Source: Pempheris klunzingeri
Lineage: Eukaryota; Chordata; Actinopteri; Acropomatiformes; Pempheridae
Direction: 5' to 3'
Length of the DNA stretch: 64,000 nt
Assembly: GCF_042242105.1 (NCBI RefSeq)
Contig: NC_092014.1
Location: forward strand, 1,485,374-1,549,373
The notes beneath the pieces were generated by a model. It saw only the letters and a program-made list of their open reading frames with translations, was not told where the DNA came from and made no database searches. This document shows positions 24,562 through 31,950 of the stretch, one piece after another. The number at the start of each line of letters is the position of its first letter. The stretch's first letter is position 1. The position numbers and the translations under genes were made by a program.

Positions 24562-26937
24562 GGTTCTAACTTGACCTTTAAACGAGCATCGATAGCTTCC
24601 CAGTTAGCGTGCGGACTGTTGTTCTCACTTCTTTTGTTTGACTGACGACACCATGTTTTTATTCACACGTCCGACGCGACAGATTCAGTAAATACAGCTT
24701 GAATTTGACCAAATCCTTGACAAGCTAACAATAATATTACATACAGACATTAGCAGGTCTGAACATGAGCTAGTAAAACATCAGGCAGGTGGCGTTTAGA
24801 GGTTAAGTCCAGTTTTTAAACAGCTCGTAAACACACTATAATGTAGGTGTATGCAAATATAAGGATCATTTGGAGGGTTAATGTAAAGTGTTTGTCACAA
24901 ATCTCACCTCTCACACATTAGCCATGTGAATACTAAGTAGGGAGACTTGTTGCCAATGAACTTAACGGTAAAATCTGTTACCGGCCGAAACCGCGAGTCG
25001 AAGCATCCATCTAGGATTCACACAAACTTTGAACTTCCTGTCACTGCAAAAACAGAAGGCGGAGCTCACTGGAAAGATTCACGGAGAATAACGTGCTGCT
25101 TTGATGCTAACTTAACGTTTTCTAGCTTTCTATCACTGAGAAAAGCTGTAAAAAAAAAAGGTGTCCTGGCCCTTTTTACAGAGTGAACACTGATTATATT
25201 CATTCAGCACTTTGTGACTTTGGACTCTCTCTGTTCTGTGACGCAGGTTAAAGGTTAACGGACGTCCTCGGGCTGCTGTGTGAAGAATATCTGTAGGATA
25301 CGGTGATTAAAGATGAGCGCTGAGGCCGTGGAGCGTTAATCAATGAGAGATAATTAACCGAGGTCACATCTGTAGGCCACAGGATGTGATTACAGCAAAT
25401 AAACGGAGATGTGTTAAGAGTCACTAACACCATCTCCTGATCTTTAGTGTGAAGAAGAACCACAGAGGCGACATGGCTGGAAAGTAAAAGCTAATTCTGT
25501 AAAGCTGTGTTCTTCATCTCACCTCCACCTTGAATGCATCAGCATGCACACGTGGTTTGTTGTTTCATAAACCGACATGAGCTCAATAAGATAGAGGTAA
25601 AAGCCCTAAAATGGGAGGGAGAAGCTCGGTGAGCGGTCGACCAGCGACGAGGTGACGCACCGGTTTGAGACGCAGCCGCCCGTCCAGGTTGTCCAGCAGG
25701 CCGTGATGTCTGGACACTCGCTTGTCACTCACCTGAGACGACGTGAGGAGAAACACAGAGGAATCAGAGAAACACAGAGGAATCAGAGAAACACAGAGGT
25801 AAAACACAAAAGGCTGCTTCCTCAAATACAGATAACGACACAGAGATCCTGACAGACCTGCTGTGGACGTTCATGGTCCCCAGAGGATGAAGGATCATGA
25901 CTACGACATCTTTTTGCCTTCTGACAATCAATCTACTCATATTTTTCACTAACTGTGGATATTCATGGTCTCCAGCGGAGGACGGCTGATGACTCCTACA
26001 TATTTTTGACAATAATTCCACATCTATTTAAAAATGATAATAATAAAATTAACTGTGGACATTCATGGTCCCCACAGGATGAAGGAAAATAACATTGACG
26101 TCTTAGTTTTTTCTTTACAAAAAATAACATTAACTGTAGATGTTCCTGGTCCTCAGAGGATGCGGGCCAATGGCTTTGACACATCTATTATCACTTGTGT
26201 TTTTCTCTAAAAAAAGAAAAACACGTGGATGACAGTAGCTGTGGGTGTTCATGGTCCCCAGAGGACGAGTCAGGATGAGCTTGTTGAAACAGCAAAGTTC
26301 CTTTAAGTTCATATTGAAATAAAAAAAACTATAAACAGTCAAACATCAGAGAGTTTGAGGTCAATTTTCAACCAGATTTTTGTTTACATATTGTTTTTTT
26401 TTTTCCAGGATTGTAAGATTCATAATAAAAACAGATAAACGAGTGATTTATTTTAACTGAACACAACGAAACCTTTTTCATTTTTAGAGTTTTTCTGATG
26501 CAGAGATGCTTCAGAAACTCTGCTGCACAAAGAAAAGCAGCATTAATCTGTTGGACCTGAGCTTCAGAGGGACAGCGTCCTCCGGTGGCTCCAGGGAGAC
26601 CTGCACTGACTGACTGACTGACTGACTGACTGACTGACTGACTGACTGACTGGCTGACTGACTGACTGAGGCATTCAGTGTGTATGTGACAGTAAATATT
26701 ATTTACTGATCAGTTTGTCTGAACCAAGAAAATCCTGCTGGAAAACAAAACTTTACTTCAAGAAAAGTACCAAGAGAACTACTCTAAAATACTGCATGTT
26801 AAAGTACTGCAGTAAAAGTACTTCCTGTACTGCAGTAAAAGTACTTCCTGTACTGCAGTAAAAGTACTTCCTGTACTGCAGTATCAGCAGGAAAAGTACT
26901 TATGATACTATACTTACTTATAATCATATATTTATCA

Positions 26938-26971
<34 letters not shown>

Positions 26972-27924
26972 GTTTTATTGTTCCAGGTTCACAAATGTGA
27001 AAGTTTGCTCATTATCATTAAATAAAGAGTCCAGGTGAGGATGAAGACAGTCAGAGTCCAGGTGAGGATGAAGACAGACAGAGTCCAGGTGAGGATGAAG
27101 ACAGTCAGAGTCCAGGTGAGGATGAAGACAGACAGAGTCCAGGTGAGGATGAAGACAGACAGAGTCCAGGTGAGGATAAAGACAGACAGAGTCCAGGTGA
27201 GGATGAAGACAGTCAGAGTCCAGGTGAGGATGAAGACAGTCAGAGTCCAGGTGAGGATGAAGACAGTCAGAGTCCAGGTGAGGATAAAGACAGTCAGAGT
27301 CCAGGTGAGGATAAAGTCAGTCAGAGTCCAGGTGAGGATGAAGACAGACAGAGTCCAGGTGAGGATAAAGACAGTCAGAGTCCAGGTGAGGATAAAGACA
27401 GTCAGAGTCCAGGTGAGGATGAAGACAGTCAGAGTCCAGGTGAGGATAAAGACAGTCAGAGTCCAGGTGAGGATGAAGACAGTCAGAGTCCAGGTGAGGA
27501 TGAAGACAGTCAGAGTCCAGGTGAGGATAAAGACAGTCAGAGTCCAGGTGAGGATGAAGACAGTCAGAGTCCAGGTGAGGATAAAGACAGTCAGAGTCCA
27601 GGTGAGGATGAAGACAGTCAGAGTCCAGGTGAGGATGAAGACAGTCAGAGTCCAGGTGAGGATGAAGACAGTCAGAGTCCAGGTGAGGATAAAGACAGTC
27701 AGAGTCCAGGTGAGGATAAAGACAGACAGAGTCCAGGTGAGGATGAAGACAGTCAGAGTCCAGGTGAGGATAAAGACAGTCAGAGTCCAGGTGAGGATCA
27801 AGTCCTTAAACACAGCTCAGAGGGGACTCACTCCCAGGAGGGGGCCCCGGCCCAGCACCGTCTCCCCCGGCGGCAGGTGGATCGGATCCCCGCCGCCCAC
27901 CGGGACCAGGTCGAAGCCGGACAT
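14329..27924 (-). CDS. aplf: APLF, aprataxin and PNKP like factor (histone chaperone in DNA break repair), eleven coding exons
   Basis: CDS on the minus strand: 27924-27832, 25732-25661, 24276-24113, 22597-22441, 21731-21617, 20395-20202, 19519-19263, 17896-17768, 16004-15958, 14705-14643, 14546-14329. This gives about 502 residues; I recall the human protein as 511. APLF is a nuclear non-homologous end-joining scaffold: its FHA domain binds XRCC4/XRCC1, a short motif binds Ku80, two PBZ fingers bind poly(ADP-ribose), and an acidic tail chaperones histones. All are visible: FHA 1-100 with LGRGPLLG and SDKRVSRHH; Ku motif PKRRVLPAWM at 174-183; PBZ1 C343-C349-H356-H362; PBZ2 C386-C392-H399-H405; and an acidic C-terminus ending EAKAFLKKRK. 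All junction phases agree except exon 6/7, where the best donor (GTGAGT) would break the frame and a weaker ACA|GTTGAG was used instead. Divergently oriented to FBXO48. Confidence 0.93.
14643..14705 (-). CDS. aplf: APLF coding exon 10
   Basis: Reads G-EHECLDQIPLSSSPLSQKSK, bounded by ATCCTCAG and GTAAGC. Supported by phase agreement on both sides more than by sequence similarity. Confidence 0.72.
14880..15230. repeat. Fold-back element copy D (one arm)
   Basis: A nearly complete left arm: GACTGGTAGGTAGTAAAAGT, CCAGTAGATCACCTCAGCCA, GATCCACTGACAGGCTCAGA, GGAAAGGATCCCTACAGAG, then CACACCAGACTACATTCACT. The opposite arm is lost, so this is a solo arm inside APLF intron 10-9. Confidence 0.8.
15450..15475. 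repeat. (GT)n microsatellite
   Basis: About 12 dinucleotide units in the APLF intron beside the polypyrimidine tract. Confidence 0.9.
15487..15728. repeat. 240-bp polypyrimidine (CCT/CTC) tract
   Basis: Almost pure C/T on the plus strand, hence pure G/A in the APLF transcript, 230 nt downstream of the exon 9 donor. It can form triplex DNA and contains many GGA-type splicing-enhancer-like words. Long S/L/P or G/E/R frames here are low-complexity artefacts. Confidence 0.9.
15958..16004 (-). CDS. aplf: APLF coding exon 9 (end of PBZ2)
   Basis: A 47-bp exon, R|KNPLHRKEYRHTKKP|G, after acceptor CTCTCCCCAG and before donor GTGGGC. The phases match exons 8 and 10 exactly. Confidence 0.9.
16277..16978. 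mobile_element. Tc1/mariner-like remnant
   Basis: Flanked by TA at both ends, with imperfect terminal inverted repeats of about 40 bp: left CACTCCTCACTAAAAG to TTTCAGGTGAA, right (reversed) CACTACTCACACAAAG to TTTCAGGTGAA. The inside keeps pieces of a Tc1-type transposase N-terminus in two frames: MRPRRHLTVDQQHL, GSQSVIRRLEQ, a stop, then YRDWKSHRKERSGRP. It lacks the catalytic domain. It lies in APLF intron 8. Confidence 0.7.
16980..17012. repeat. (TA)n microsatellite
   Basis: About 15 TA units directly abutting the Tc1-like element end, as expected where a TA-targeting transposon inserted. Confidence 0.85.
17290..17590. repeat. AT-rich duplicated intronic segment
   Basis: Two imperfect copies of a roughly 120-bp AT-rich unit (TTATTTTTCAAT...TAATTTAATTCTAATAATTT) with (TTA)n. 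No coding signal. Confidence 0.6.
17768..17896 (-). CDS. aplf: APLF coding exon 8 (end of PBZ1, start of PBZ2)
   Basis: KNPVHFQECSHPGDTDYEEQ completes finger 1; an acidic spacer follows, then PECVYGTDCYR opens finger 2. Both ends are cut at the same phase-2 arginine codon. Confidence 0.92.
18090..18980. repeat. Two adjacent fold-back elements (copies E1, E2)
   Basis: E1 runs from AAACCTGGGTCCTGTTTGTA to about 18545 and E2 from about 18550 to 18980. Each has a left arm with CACCAGA and a right arm with TTAATGGAGTCTGGTGGC, and a centre with GGTTAGTTTGGATCCAACAC-like sequence. Located in APLF intron 7. Confidence 0.7.
19263..19519 (-). CDS. aplf: APLF coding exon 7 (first half of PBZ finger 1)
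   Basis: DVPTVRLQSEPNRSEVSDES, an acidic linker, then PRPRAPCPYGKDCYR. The donor AG|GTACGT splits the arginine codon after the second zinc-binding cysteine. Confidence 0.9.
19680..20160. repeat. Fold-back element copy F
   Basis: A diverged left arm (CACCAGACTTCCTTGACAA) and a well-conserved right arm (GAATGTAGTCTGGTGTGTG, CCAAAAGGATCTTGCAGGTC, GGGATCCTTTCCATGATGCT). It fills most of the short intron between APLF exons 6 and 7, where the reading-frame problem lies. Confidence 0.75.
20202..20395 (-). CDS. aplf: APLF coding exon 6 (basic linker; 3' boundary uncertain)
   Basis: Reads VQSAVKRSKGPATSTGAKR then EMPKKRRRKTG, a likely nuclear localisation stretch. The start phase fits exon 5. The strong donor GTGAGT would end the exon at 20185 (phase 2), which makes TAG with exon 7; ending at 20202 keeps the frame. 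A missed microexon is the alternative. Confidence 0.7.
21511..21588. repeat. (TCAGGC)13 hexanucleotide array
   Basis: Thirteen perfect units starting 29 bases into the intron after APLF exon 5. In the transcript it reads GCCTGA repeats; apparent EPEPEP, SLSLSL and LRLRLR frames are artefacts. Confidence 0.95.
21617..21731 (-). CDS. aplf: APLF coding exon 5 (Ku80-binding motif)
   Basis: LEERGDVAPAAPKRRVLPAWM, equivalent to the Ku-binding RKRILPTWML of human APLF. The polypyrimidine acceptor TTTTTTTCCGTCCAG and donor AAAG|GTGCGG give phase 0 in and phase 1 out. The (TCAGGC)n array begins 29 bases past the donor. Confidence 0.88.
22441..22597 (-). CDS. aplf: APLF coding exon 4 with polyglutamate tract
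   Basis: Acceptor CTCTCTGTAG then A|AAC AAT, reading R-NNQIFD followed by about 11 glutamates from a GAA repeat, then LPAPPPLGQTQQEASAAAL and SSSDK. The start aligns with human LRNSQVLDED. The donor AAG|GTTTGC is moderate, but both phases fit the neighbouring exons. Confidence 0.8.
22745..23405. repeat. Fold-back element copy G (most complete)
   Basis: Nearly full-length: the left arm begins GAGTGACTGGTAGGTAGTAA and the right arm ends TACCTACCAGTTATCAAGAC. Arms of about 300 bp pair with few mismatches, including GGAAAGGATCCCTACAGAGA against TCTCTGTAGGGATCCTTTCC, around a roughly 150-bp unpaired centre. Located in APLF intron 3. Confidence 0.85.
23616..23640. repeat. (C)n(AC)n tract
   Basis: A run of Cs followed by about 10 AC units. 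Confidence 0.85.
23725..24110. repeat. G-rich minisatellite GGTGGAGATGGAGGTGGG-type
   Basis: About 385 bp built from GGTGGAGAT, GGAGGTGGGG and GGTGAAGAT blocks with many G-runs of 3-8 on the plus strand, so G-quadruplex-capable. It abuts the APLF exon 3 donor at 24112; the first intronic bases GTACCTCCATCTCC already fit the repeat. Confidence 0.92.
24113..24276 (-). CDS. aplf: APLF coding exon 3 (FHA end)
   Basis: Encodes THLNPCFVQSS through GDLISLLPGQLVYRVEAV, matching the last FHA strands. Ends in phase 2 at AG|GTACCT, and the intron turns into the G/C-rich minisatellite within a few bases of the donor. Confidence 0.92.
24297..25660. other. APLF intron 2
   Basis: Contains (AT)n at about 24492-24510 and an (ATC)n run at about 24527-24561. 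The rest looks unique; no exon was recognised. Confidence 0.6.
25661..25732 (-). CDS. aplf: APLF coding exon 2 (FHA core)
   Basis: 24 codons, VSDKRVSRHHG to LRLKP, containing the FHA SRxH motif. Flanked by CAG acceptor and GTGCGT donor, phase 0 at both ends. Confidence 0.92.
25855..26285. repeat. Degenerate ~90-bp tandem repeat, five units
   Basis: Five diverged copies each centred on ACTGTGGA(C/T)(A/G)TTCATGGTCCCCAGAGGATGAA, at about 25860, 25945, 26050, 26130 and 26240. This is an old satellite-like tract in APLF intron 1. Confidence 0.75.
26600..26670. repeat. (ACTG)n tetranucleotide microsatellite
   Basis: About 15 units with one GGCT interruption. Confidence 0.92.
26785..26890. repeat. 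ACTGCAGTAAAAGTACTTCCTGT tandem repeat
   Basis: Three to four copies of a 23-bp unit ending at the (ATT)n run of about 26938-26970. Confidence 0.85.
27027..27800. repeat. 27-bp minisatellite, about 28 copies
   Basis: Unit GTCCAGGTGAGGATGAAGAC plus AGTCAGA. Units vary at two main sites: GATGAAGAC versus GATAAAGAC, and CAGTCAG versus CAGACAG. Because 27 is a multiple of three, both strands are open for 274 and 330 codons (VRMKTVRVQ and FILTWTLTV repeats). It starts 31 bases into APLF intron 1, past the exon 1 donor. Confidence 0.95.
27832..27924 (-). CDS. aplf: APLF coding exon 1 (FHA start)
   Basis: Residues 1-31, MSGFDLVPV to GETVLGRGPLLG; R26 corresponds to the phosphopeptide-binding arginine of the family. 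Phase 0 donor GTGAGT. A 3' splice site (CCCTCCAG) lies about 22 bp before the ATG, so a separate non-coding 5' exon exists; its donor CACAG|GTGAGC is visible at 28074. Confidence 0.92.
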
Positions 27925-28159
27925 GAGGCTCAGCGGGCGGACTGGAGGGACAAAACACACAACAGCTCACACATGGATCAGAGGATCTACTGAGACAGTT
28001 AGTCCGGGACTAAACGCGCTCCTCTGATCCAGGAAGCCCCTCTGAGCTCTCGGGGAGGTTCTCCTCTGCTCACCTGTGGGGGTGTCGGACTGGGCTCTGG
28101 TCAGCCTCTCAGGATTCACTCTCACAGCGAAAAGCTCAGAAAGCAGCTGAAGTTCGTTA

Positions 28160-28245
28160 CGCGATTCAAAACTTCCGGGTTGCATGGGGAGCATGCGCAG
28201 TAGGCGGCCAGACGCTCATTAACATAAAAAGATGGCGGCGCTAAA
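28160..28245 (-). promoter_or_regulatory. APLF promoter region (TATA-less)
   Basis: Clustered housekeeping-type sites just upstream of the non-coding exon that ends at 28074: an ETS-like ACTTCCGGGT (28171-28180), an NRF1-like GCATGCGC (28191-28198) and a YY1-like AAGATGGCGGCG (28229-28240). No TATA box is visible. The transcription start is inferred. Confidence 0.55.
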
Positions 28246-28673
28246 ACCAGATGATCCACCTTCATGTTCTGAAGTAGGCCACGACCTGGGGGGGGGGGGG
28301 CATCAGTAATAACTACCAGGTGAACAGGAGGCTCACCAACAGGACACCTGCTCTGTTTTTCATTTCTAGATGGTTGAAGTGTGATAAAAGCTTCACTGTT
28401 CAAACACTCAGACGACACAGTTTCCTTGTTACTGTGCTACAGGACCTGTAACAAACAGGGACATCACACACAGATAAACAAAAACATTCATTTTGGTCAC
28501 ATTAGAACTTCTTTAATGACTAATTCACAACCATAATAACATTTTTCGCACCTGCTCAAACACGTTGTGGAAATATTGTTGTTTTTTAAATGTAATTTGT
28601 CTGCATGAAAATAGAATTTCATTCAAATTTATTTATTTTTTATTTGGGCGGTTTTGGTCCTCCGTGTCACTAT

Positions 28674-28738
28674 GACATCACGCTGAGAATGTGACGACAT
28701 CACGCTGAGAATGTGACGACATCACAGTGGGAATGTGG
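28674..28738. repeat. 22-bp tandem triplicate GACATCACGCTGAGAATGTG
   Basis: Two perfect copies and one diverged copy, each with a GACATCAC half-site that resembles part of a CRE. Located between the APLF promoter and the coiled-coil frame. Confidence 0.8.
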
Positions 28739-28799
28739 CACAGGTAGCGTCACTGCAGTGAATTATCTCCAGAACAGTGGTGACACAGACGGAGAGCAA

Positions 28800-29717
28800 A
28801 GCGTAAGCAGGCCATTCCTCTGGAGTTTGAGGACAACAGGACCGTCCACCTAAAGAATGACGATGAAAGACGAAAAGGGCTCCTCCACAAGTTCGGCACT
28901 GTTGGTGAAGAAAGAGATGCCTTAAATCGACAAAATGGCATCTTAACTTGCCAAAGAGACGAGCTGCACAGCACACTTGGAGATAGATAGACTTACAGGC
29001 AAAATTATAAAGCACTGAAGGCTGACAGAAAAGTGAGCGATTTGTGTACAAAACTCCAGCTTCACCAGGCCCTGGAGGACAAATGGAGGTCTGCTCAGGA
29101 GGACAAAGAAAACCTCTCACGCAGCAACAGACGTCTCCACTTAGAAAGTTAGGAATTATGATGATTTACAAGATAGATATAAAGCTCTTAAGGCTGACAG
29201 AAAAGCAGCCAAAGACTTGAAGGAACATCTTGAGAACAAAGTGTACAGCATGCAAATGAAAGTCAAGATTCAAGAGGCCCTGGAGAGGAAATGCAGGTGT
29301 GCTCAGGAGGAAAAGGAAAACAACAGCTTACTGGTAAAAGACATTCAGCAGAAAGAGGTGGACTTTGAGGACTTACAGGAAAATTATAAAGCACTGAAGG
29401 CTGACAGAAAAGCAGCCAAAGACTTGAACAATCACCTTGAGAAGCAGTCTGAAGTGAATCTCCAGGCTCAAGAAGCCCTGGAGGAAAAGTGTGCGTCTGC
29501 TCGAGAGGAGAACGAAATCCTCAACAGCAACAGCTCTCTGGAGAAAGAAATAGAGGAGATTCAGGAGCAAATCGAGACGTTCGAAGCGCTGGAGAGGGAA
29601 TATAAAGCAGTGAAAATGGAAAAGAAGACATTGCTGCAGCATAATGACACACTTGTGGTGGGACTCGCTCGTAAAGAGCAGCTGGATGAGCTGACAGCAA
29701 AGCGAGGGAGGAAATGA
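28800..29717 (+). pseudogene. Intron-free coiled-coil repeat gene or retrocopy with a broken 5' part
   Basis: Not assigned to a family. The 3' part is open from 29217 to 29717 (166 residues) and is an alpha-helical coiled coil with internal repeats: DLQENYKALKADRKAAKDLN and EALEEKCASAREENEIL recur. Upstream, the same repeat can be read from about 28812 (PLEFEDNRTVHLKNDDERRK, HSTLGDR), but a TAG ends it near 28989. The frame resumes as QNYKALKADRK, meets a second TAG near 29148, and continues only after a one-base shift (NYDDLQDRYKALKADRKAAK). Two stops plus one frameshift in an intron-free copy suggest a decaying retrocopy or gene fragment. The open 3' half could still be expressed. It sits between two divergent promoters. 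Confidence 0.6.
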
Positions 29718-30294
29718 ATGAAGGTGAGCGCTTAGTGGACGTGTGAGGACAGGAAGAGACGGGGTTGGTAGGAGAGTCTGGGCTGTCATGTAGCTTCACT
29801 GTAGGACAGTTAGACTTCAGCTCTCAGCCTCTCCTGTCGTTTTGTTAGGTTTTCTCCAGGAGCTCTGGTACTAGTGGTGGGGGAGTGAAAGAGAAATGTT
29901 GACAGTGACATTTCAAAAAGTATTAAAGTCGTCATAAAGGCTGAAGCATAAATGTCTTGATGTGTTTGTGTCAGTGTGTGTGTGTGTGTACTGCTCTTCT
30001 GTTGTGTTTTGTTTTCTTCATGTTCTTCATGTTCTGTTATAATGAAATTCAACTCCATGTTAAGATCTCTCTCTCAAACCCTTAATTTAGGATTTATTTA
30101 TCGATTCTCGTTTTTTCTGTGTTTTATTCTGCCTAATTTTACCACCTCGTTTTTTAATAATAATAATAATAATAATAATAAATCTGTAAATAAATAATTT
30201 TCATTAAAATCAACTGATTTATATAAATGTCAGGACCGCCTTACCGACATTTATTGAATTTTCAGAAGAAAAAATAAATAAATAAAAGTATTGT

Positions 30295-30417
30295 TACCCT
30301 TGTACGCATGCGCGCGTAATCAAAACAGCGTCATGACGTCACGCTGTGTGTGTAAACAGCCGTTGGGACATTTAAACAGTCAGCTGTCAGAGCAGCCACC
30401 GAACCACCGCAGCGCCG
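30295..30417 (+). promoter_or_regulatory. FBXO48 promoter and non-coding exon 1
   Basis: Contains an NRF1-like ACGCATGCGCGCG (30305-30317) and a perfect cAMP response element TGACGTCA (30334-30341). A GC-rich leader follows, ending at the consensus donor GCGCCG|GTAAGAA (exon end 30417). The exon 1 extent is inferred from the donor only. Confidence 0.6.
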
Positions 30418-31919
30418 GTAAGAAACTGCTCTTTAAACGACACGTTAGCGTCTTTTATGAGAACATCCCAGCAGATACTTTCTCTCGATATGTTCTCCTG
30501 CAAAACAAAGTAGTTTTCGGCCTGAAAAGCGCGGACGGGCGGAGGGTTTTTCAGCCGCTGTTAGCTAGCTGAGCCTAGCTAGCGAGTCAGCTAACAGGTT
30601 AACTAGCTAGCTAACTAGCTAGCTAGCTAGCCAGCAGCAGTTAGCCGGGGCAGAGCAAACTGCAGCAGGAAGATCAGACTGTTCCAGAGAAACAACTCTG
30701 GAAACAAAGGTTTGCCTCCACAGAGCCGAAACAAACACTGTACAGGGGCTGTTTGTGGCTGCACGATGGCCGAGGAGAGGGTGGACATGTTGGTGTCTGT
30801 GGAGTAACAGCAGAACAAATAATTCATATTAATTATGTGGATATTAATAATAGCAGCTTTAGTGATGATAATAGTAATTACAATGATACTAGTAAAAGTG
30901 CTTTACATGGTTTAAAACAGGATAAAATACTCACACTACACTACACAGTCATAAGAATAGTAATAATAATAATCCACTGTATGTATGAGGTCAGAGTGCT
31001 TTACATAAAATAAAGATAGAAATCTGAAATATTAAAGAATATTAAACCAAAAGACATACGAAGCAAAATGTACCAGTAAATATGAACAATAAAGCAATAA
31101 CATAGAAACGATGATGCTAAAATAGGTCCAATTAATTAAATGCAAGAGCATGAAAATAATTCCTGCTTCTTAAAACTGTCCAAGAATAAAAGAAATAAAA
31201 ACAATAATGTTGAATCGGTTAAGAAAATCATTCCGATCATTTTTTCACTCCACGTTTTTCCTCCTAAAACTATGAAACAACAACAGAACGATCTCGTTAA
31301 AGAGGTCAGATTTATCAAAAGAAGTCAGAAAAGTAAGTCGGCGTTTGTTCCTGATTATAAAATCAGTCGGTGCAACGATGCTGAAACAGCACGCAGCAGC
31401 CGATCAATATAATATCAGCACCGGTAATCCAGGGGAGAGGACACGGCGGCATGGGCAGTGACTACAGGAGGAGTAATAAGACCAATAGGACGTGGATGTT
31501 TTTAGAGGAGGGTGTGGTGAAATGGAGGTCATGTGGCATATAACATGTCCTCCTATGAGTAACCACGGCAACAGGGGCGCAGTCACAGCCTCCGTTTCCA
31601 GCTGAGTGTAACACAGTGTCCTCCTTCAGGTCCTCTGATCTTCTCCTTGTGAGCGTCGTAAAACGTGAATAGAGATTCATGTGATTCTGTACGTCTGCTC
31701 TGAAAGTTTGTTTGGATTTAAAAAGTGGGGGTGCAGGTTTGACCCCCCCCCCCCCGTTGTCTCGGACCATCGCCCTCGGCTTTGTTTACCTTGAAGCGGA
31801 GACGACAACAGTAAAAGCGACATCGCCCCCCCCCCCCCGACAGGATAGAACATCAGCTCATGCTTATTTAAACATTTTTGTGTTTCAAATACTAATTTCT
31901 TTCTGTCTTTTTTTCTTAG
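30418..31919. other. FBXO48 5' UTR intron
   Basis: Holds an AGCTAGCTAGC-type simple repeat (30579-30630) and a repeat-like segment with GTGCTTTACAT (30890-31020). C-runs lie near 31745 and 31828. The acceptor TTTTTTTCTTAG ends at 31919. No coding exon was recognised. Confidence 0.5.
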
Positions 31920-31950
31920 GCTGTTTCAAACTGTTGGACTCTGAGCTATT

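Noticed and set aside
26989-28027. Long open frames on both strands (274 and 330 codons) over the 27-bp array
   Set aside because: They exist only because the unit length is a multiple of three without stops. The minus frame lies in APLF intron 1 and the plus frame runs across APLF exon 1 antisense.
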